From Clostridiales bacterium (lineage in GTDB: Bacteria; Bacillota; Clostridia; Oscillospirales; Oscillospiraceae), in assembly GCA_003533405.1 (NCBI GenBank), contig DQDL01000013.1:1-8434 (forward strand): 8,434 nucleotides of DNA, read 5' to 3'. Shown piece after piece: positions 5,899 to 8,434 of this stretch (its first letter is position 1; every line of letters starts with the position of its first letter). The notes below the pieces were generated by a model that was given only the letters and a program-made list of their open reading frames with translations, was not told the origin of the DNA and ran no database searches. The position numbers and the translations under genes were made by a program.

Positions 5899-7422
5899 AT
5901 GAACAAGCTTCTGAAAAAGCTGTTTTCCAGAACCGTTGTGACGGCTCTGCTGATCGTAATACAGGTTGCATGGCTGGCGGCACTGCTGCTGCAGTTGGGC
6001 AACTCCCTGCCAGCGATACAGACCGTGCTGCGCATACTGAGCCTTGTTGCGATTTTGTTTGTGATAAAAAGCGATATGAACCCATCGTATAAGATAGGTT
6101 GGATATTGCTTATCGCCGTGCTGCCGATCCTGGGCGGCCTTATGTATGTCTTTTTCGGCAACAAGCGGCCAACTAAGAATATGCGTGAAATGCTGCGTGC
6201 CCAGCTTGAAAAGTCGGCGGAGTATCTCGGCACACAGGAGAGTATCACCGGAGAGCTTGACGGAGGAGCGGCGGGACTGTTCAAATACCTTGAAGGCTCA
6301 GCCGGCTACCCAACGGCGAAGAATACGACCGTGCGGTATTACCGTGTAGGCGAGGAAATGTATGCAGACCTTCTGCCGGAGCTTGAAAAGGCGGAGAAAT
6401 TCATCTTCCTTGAATATTTCATCATTCGTCCGGGCGAGATGTGGGACGGAGTGCTTGAGATACTAAAGCGCAAAGCAGCCGCAGGCGTTGATGTGCGCAT
6501 AATTTACGACGACATGGGCTGCATTGACATATTGCCCGCAAATTACAACGCAACTCTTGAGGGCTGGGGCATACGGACAATGGCGTTCAACCGCTTTGTG
6601 CCTGCCGTCAGCTTGGTTATGAACAACCGTGACCACCGCAAGATAACTGTCATCGACGGCAAGGTCGGCTTCACCGGCGGCATAAACATCTCGGATGAAT
6701 ATATAAATGTAAAGGAGCGTTTCGGACATTGGAAGGACACGGGGCTGATGCTCAAGGGTCCGGGCGTGTTCAATCTGACACTCATGTTCCTTGAAATGTG
6801 GAACGCATTTAACAAAGACGGTGATAATTATGCCGACTTTATCCCCTCGGCGTTCGAGGAAAAGGGAGACGGTTCCGACGGCTATGTCCTGAGCTTTTCC
6901 GACAGTCCCTTGGATAATGAGAGTGTTGGCGAGAGCGTGTACACCGACATGCTGTATCAGGCCAAGGACTACATTTATATAACAACGCCGTACCTCGCCA
7001 TCGACAGCGAGCTTCAGACCGCCCTGTGTATGGCAGCAAAGCGTGGCGTTGATGTGCGCATGATAACCCCGGGCATACCGGACAAAAAGCTCGTGTACCG
7101 CCTTACACGCTCGTATTACCCAACGCTTTTGCGGGCGGGCGTTAAGATATACGAGTATACACCCGGCTTTATCCACGCAAAAAGCTATGTCTGCGACGAT
7201 GAGCTGTGTGTTGTCGGCACGATAAACATGGATTACCGCAGCCTGTACCTGCACTTTGAATGCGGCACACTCATGTATAATAATCCCGAGATAAAGCAGA
7301 TCAAAAAGGACGACCTTGATACTATGGAAAAATGCCGCAAGGTCGAGCTGTCCGACATGAAAACGAGCTTCCTCGGCGAGCTGTTCAACAGCTTCCTGCG
7401 CTCTATCGCACCGCTGCTTTAA
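5899..7422 (+). CDS. cls: Cardiolipin synthase, phospholipase D family, membrane-bound
   Basis: The enzyme joins two phosphatidylglycerol molecules into cardiolipin, releasing glycerol, at the inner face of the cytoplasmic membrane. The 507-residue product has the usual length for Bacillota Cls. Hydrophobic segments at about 12-33, 37-56 and 65-86 form the N-terminal anchor, and the last two cover the PLDc_N region. Two HKD catalytic motifs are intact: H246, K248 and D253 in HRKITVID, followed by GFTGGINI, and H426, K428 and D433 in HAKSYVCDD, followed by GTINMDYRS. The paired HKD motifs with this anchor point to Cls rather than a secreted phospholipase. The ATG at 5899 follows AAGGAGG by 9 bases. 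The gene appears monocistronic, divergent from rplU and convergent with ackA. Which Cls paralogue it is, if there are several, cannot be seen here. Confidence 0.95.
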   Translation: MNKLLKKLFSRTVVTALLIVIQVAWLAALLLQLGNSLPAIQTVLRILSLVAILFVIKSDMNPSYKIGWILLIAVLPILGGLMYVFFGNKRPTKNMREMLRAQLEKSAEYLGTQESITGELDGGAAGLFKYLEGSAGYPTAKNTTVRYYRVGEEMYADLLPELEKAEKFIFLEYFIIRPGEMWDGVLEILKRKAAAGVDVRIIYDDMGCIDILPANYNATLEGWGIRTMAFNRFVPAVSLVMNNRDHRKITVIDGKVGFTGGINISDEYINVKERFGHWKDTGLMLKGPGVFNLTLMFLEMWNAFNKDGDNYADFIPSAFEEKGDGSDGYVLSFSDSPLDNESVGESVYTDMLYQAKDYIYITTPYLAIDSELQTALCMAAKRGVDVRMITPGIPDKKLVYRLTRSYYPTLLRAGVKIYEYTPGFIHAKSYVCDDELCVVGTINMDYRSLYLHFECGTLMYNNPEIKQIKKDDLDTMEKCRKVELSDMKTSFLGELFNSFLRSIAPLL

Positions 7423-7426
7423 TATC

Positions 7427-7459
7427 AAAAAAATGCCGCCCGATAACACGGGCGGCATT
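7427..7459 (-). terminator. Intrinsic terminator of ackA, shared hairpin with the cls end
   Basis: A perfect 11-bp stem pairs aatgccgcccg (7432-7442) with cgggcggcatt (7449-7459) around a 6-base loop. On the minus strand it runs into seven Ts (plus-strand a-run 7427-7433), so it is a strong terminator for ackA, 17 bases after its stop. On the plus strand it lies 9 bases after the cls stop and is followed by gctctatttat, a poor T-run, so termination of cls here is likely weaker. Confidence 0.85.
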
Positions 7460-7476
7460 GCTCTATTTATAATGTA

Positions 7477-8434
7477 TCAGCCGACGATATCCTTGGTATC
7501 ACGGGCGATAACGAGTTCCTCATTGGTGGGGATGACGAAAACCTTGACCTTGGAGTCGGGGGTGGAGATCATGATATCCTCACCACGCTTGGAGTTTGCC
7601 TCGTCGTCGATGGTAACGCCGAGATAGCCGAAGTACTCTGCGATGGCCTTGCGGGAGGACTTAGAGTTCTCGCCGACACCTGCGGTGAACACGATAGCGT
7701 CAACGCCGTTCATAGCTGCAACATAGGAGCCTGCGACCTTTGCGACCCAGTAGTGGAACATATCCAGAGCGAGCTGAGCACGATCGTTGCCCTTTTCTGC
7801 TGCCTCGTCGAGGTCACGGAAGTCGGAGGAAACGCCGGAAACGCCGAGAACGCCGGACTTCTTGTTGAGGATGTTGAGCATCTCGTCGATGCTGATGCCG
7901 TACTTATTCATGATGAACTGGATAACGCCTGCATCCAGATCGCCGCAGCGGGTGCCCATCGGCAGACCAACCAGCGGGGTGAAGCCCATGGAGGTGTCGA
8001 TGCACTTGCCGCCGTCGATAGCGGCGATGGAGCTGCCGTTGCCCATGTGGCAGGAGACTATCTTGAGCTCCTCGATGGGCTTGCCCATGAGCTCGGCGCA
8101 GCGGCCGGAGACATAGCGGTGGCTCGTGCCGTGGAAGCCGTAGCGGCGGATGCCGTCATTCTGGTAGTACTCATAGGGAATAGCATACATATATGCCTTG
8201 CCGGGCATGGTCTGATGGAAAGCGGTGTCGAAAACTGCAACCATGGGGACATCGCCCATGACATCACGGCAGGCATTGATGCCGATGATGTTTGCGGGGT
8301 TGTGCAGAGGAGCAAAGGGAGTGCACTCCTCAAGAGCCTTCATGACCTCGTCGGTGATGAGAACGGAGGAAGCAAACTTCTCGCCGCCGTGAACGACACG
8401 GTGGCCGACAGCGTCGATCTCCTTCATGGAGCCG
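7477..8434 (-). CDS. ackA: Acetate kinase, C-terminal part (N terminus outside window)
   Basis: AckA converts acetyl phosphate and ADP to acetate and ATP, the energy-yielding last step of acetate fermentation, in the cytosol. The frame is open to the right edge; the ATG at 8427 is internal, and roughly 80 N-terminal residues are missing compared with the usual length of about 400. Family motifs are all present. Using Methanosarcina AckA as guide (known from the family), they are GHRVVHGGE (Arg91), FDTAFHQTMP (Asp148), GFHGTSHR (His180), GNGSS (phosphate loop), GTRCGDLD (Arg241), FTAGVGENS, and PTNEEL with Glu384 near the C terminus. The protein ends DIVG before TGA. No catalytic residue in the visible part is missing. 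The partner gene pta, often next to ackA, would have to lie off the right edge. Confidence 0.97.
   Translation of the reverse strand, partial: GSMKEIDAVGHRVVHGGEKFASSVLITDEVMKALEECTPFAPLHNPANIIGINACRDVMGDVPMVAVFDTAFHQTMPGKAYMYAIPYEYYQNDGIRRYGFHGTSHRYVSGRCAELMGKPIEELKIVSCHMGNGSSIAAIDGGKCIDTSMGFTPLVGLPMGTRCGDLDAGVIQFIMNKYGISIDEMLNILNKKSGVLGVSGVSSDFRDLDEAAEKGNDRAQLALDMFHYWVAKVAGSYVAAMNGVDAIVFTAGVGENSKSSRKAIAEYFGYLGVTIDDEANSKRGEDIMISTPDSKVKVFVIPTNEELVIARDTKDIVG

Noticed and set aside
6463..7458. A 331-codon open frame on the minus strand opposite cls
   Set aside because: Both HKD motifs and the membrane anchor are encoded on the plus strand; the antisense frame shows no family features and runs through the terminator hairpin.

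Overview
The window looks like a chromosomal segment of a Gram-positive Bacillota bacterium of class Clostridia, possibly the Oscillospiraceae/Ruminococcaceae group. Support comes from a large BspA-like leucine-rich-repeat surface protein with Ig-like, CUB-like, Cys/His and fibronectin-like modules, from strong AGGAGG-type ribosome binding sites, from the rplU-rpmA-obgE order, and from an acetate kinase of fermentative metabolism. The lineage is an inference from gene style, not a database match. Most of the sequence has mid-range GC, but the left end is visibly richer in A+T.

Layout, left to right. (1) Positions 1-3539, plus strand: the C-terminal 1178 residues of a very large secreted or surface protein whose start and signal peptide lie off the left edge. 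(2) Positions 3540-3746: a convergent intergenic region packed with four hairpins, including one terminator for each side. (3) Positions 3747-5712, minus strand: the ribosomal/GTPase cluster rplU (L21), rpmA (L27) and obgE. A strong intrinsic terminator lies between rpmA and obgE. (4) Positions 5713-5898: a divergent promoter region with a near-consensus sigma-A promoter for rplU and a second promoter for the gene on the right. The rplU promoter carries an 18-base palindrome in its spacer. (5) Positions 5899-7422, plus strand: a membrane-anchored cardiolipin synthase of the phospholipase D family. (6) Positions 7432-7459: a hairpin shared by two convergent genes. (7) Positions 7477-8434, minus strand: acetate kinase, cut at its N terminus by the right edge.

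L21, L27 and Obg form a 50S-assembly module: two large-subunit proteins and a GTPase that checks ribosome maturation. L27 begins directly with the mature-type N terminus, and no prp (ysxB) protease gene lies between rplU and rpmA, unlike the usual Bacillota arrangement. Cardiolipin synthase and acetate kinase are ordinary housekeeping enzymes with their own transcription units.

No complete undescribed system is visible. The points most worth a second look are the mosaic surface protein (duplicated LRR block, internal composition shift, Cys/His knuckles, no visible C-terminal anchor), the palindrome inside the rplU promoter, the terminator inside the ribosomal cluster, and the joint absence of the L27 extension and prp.
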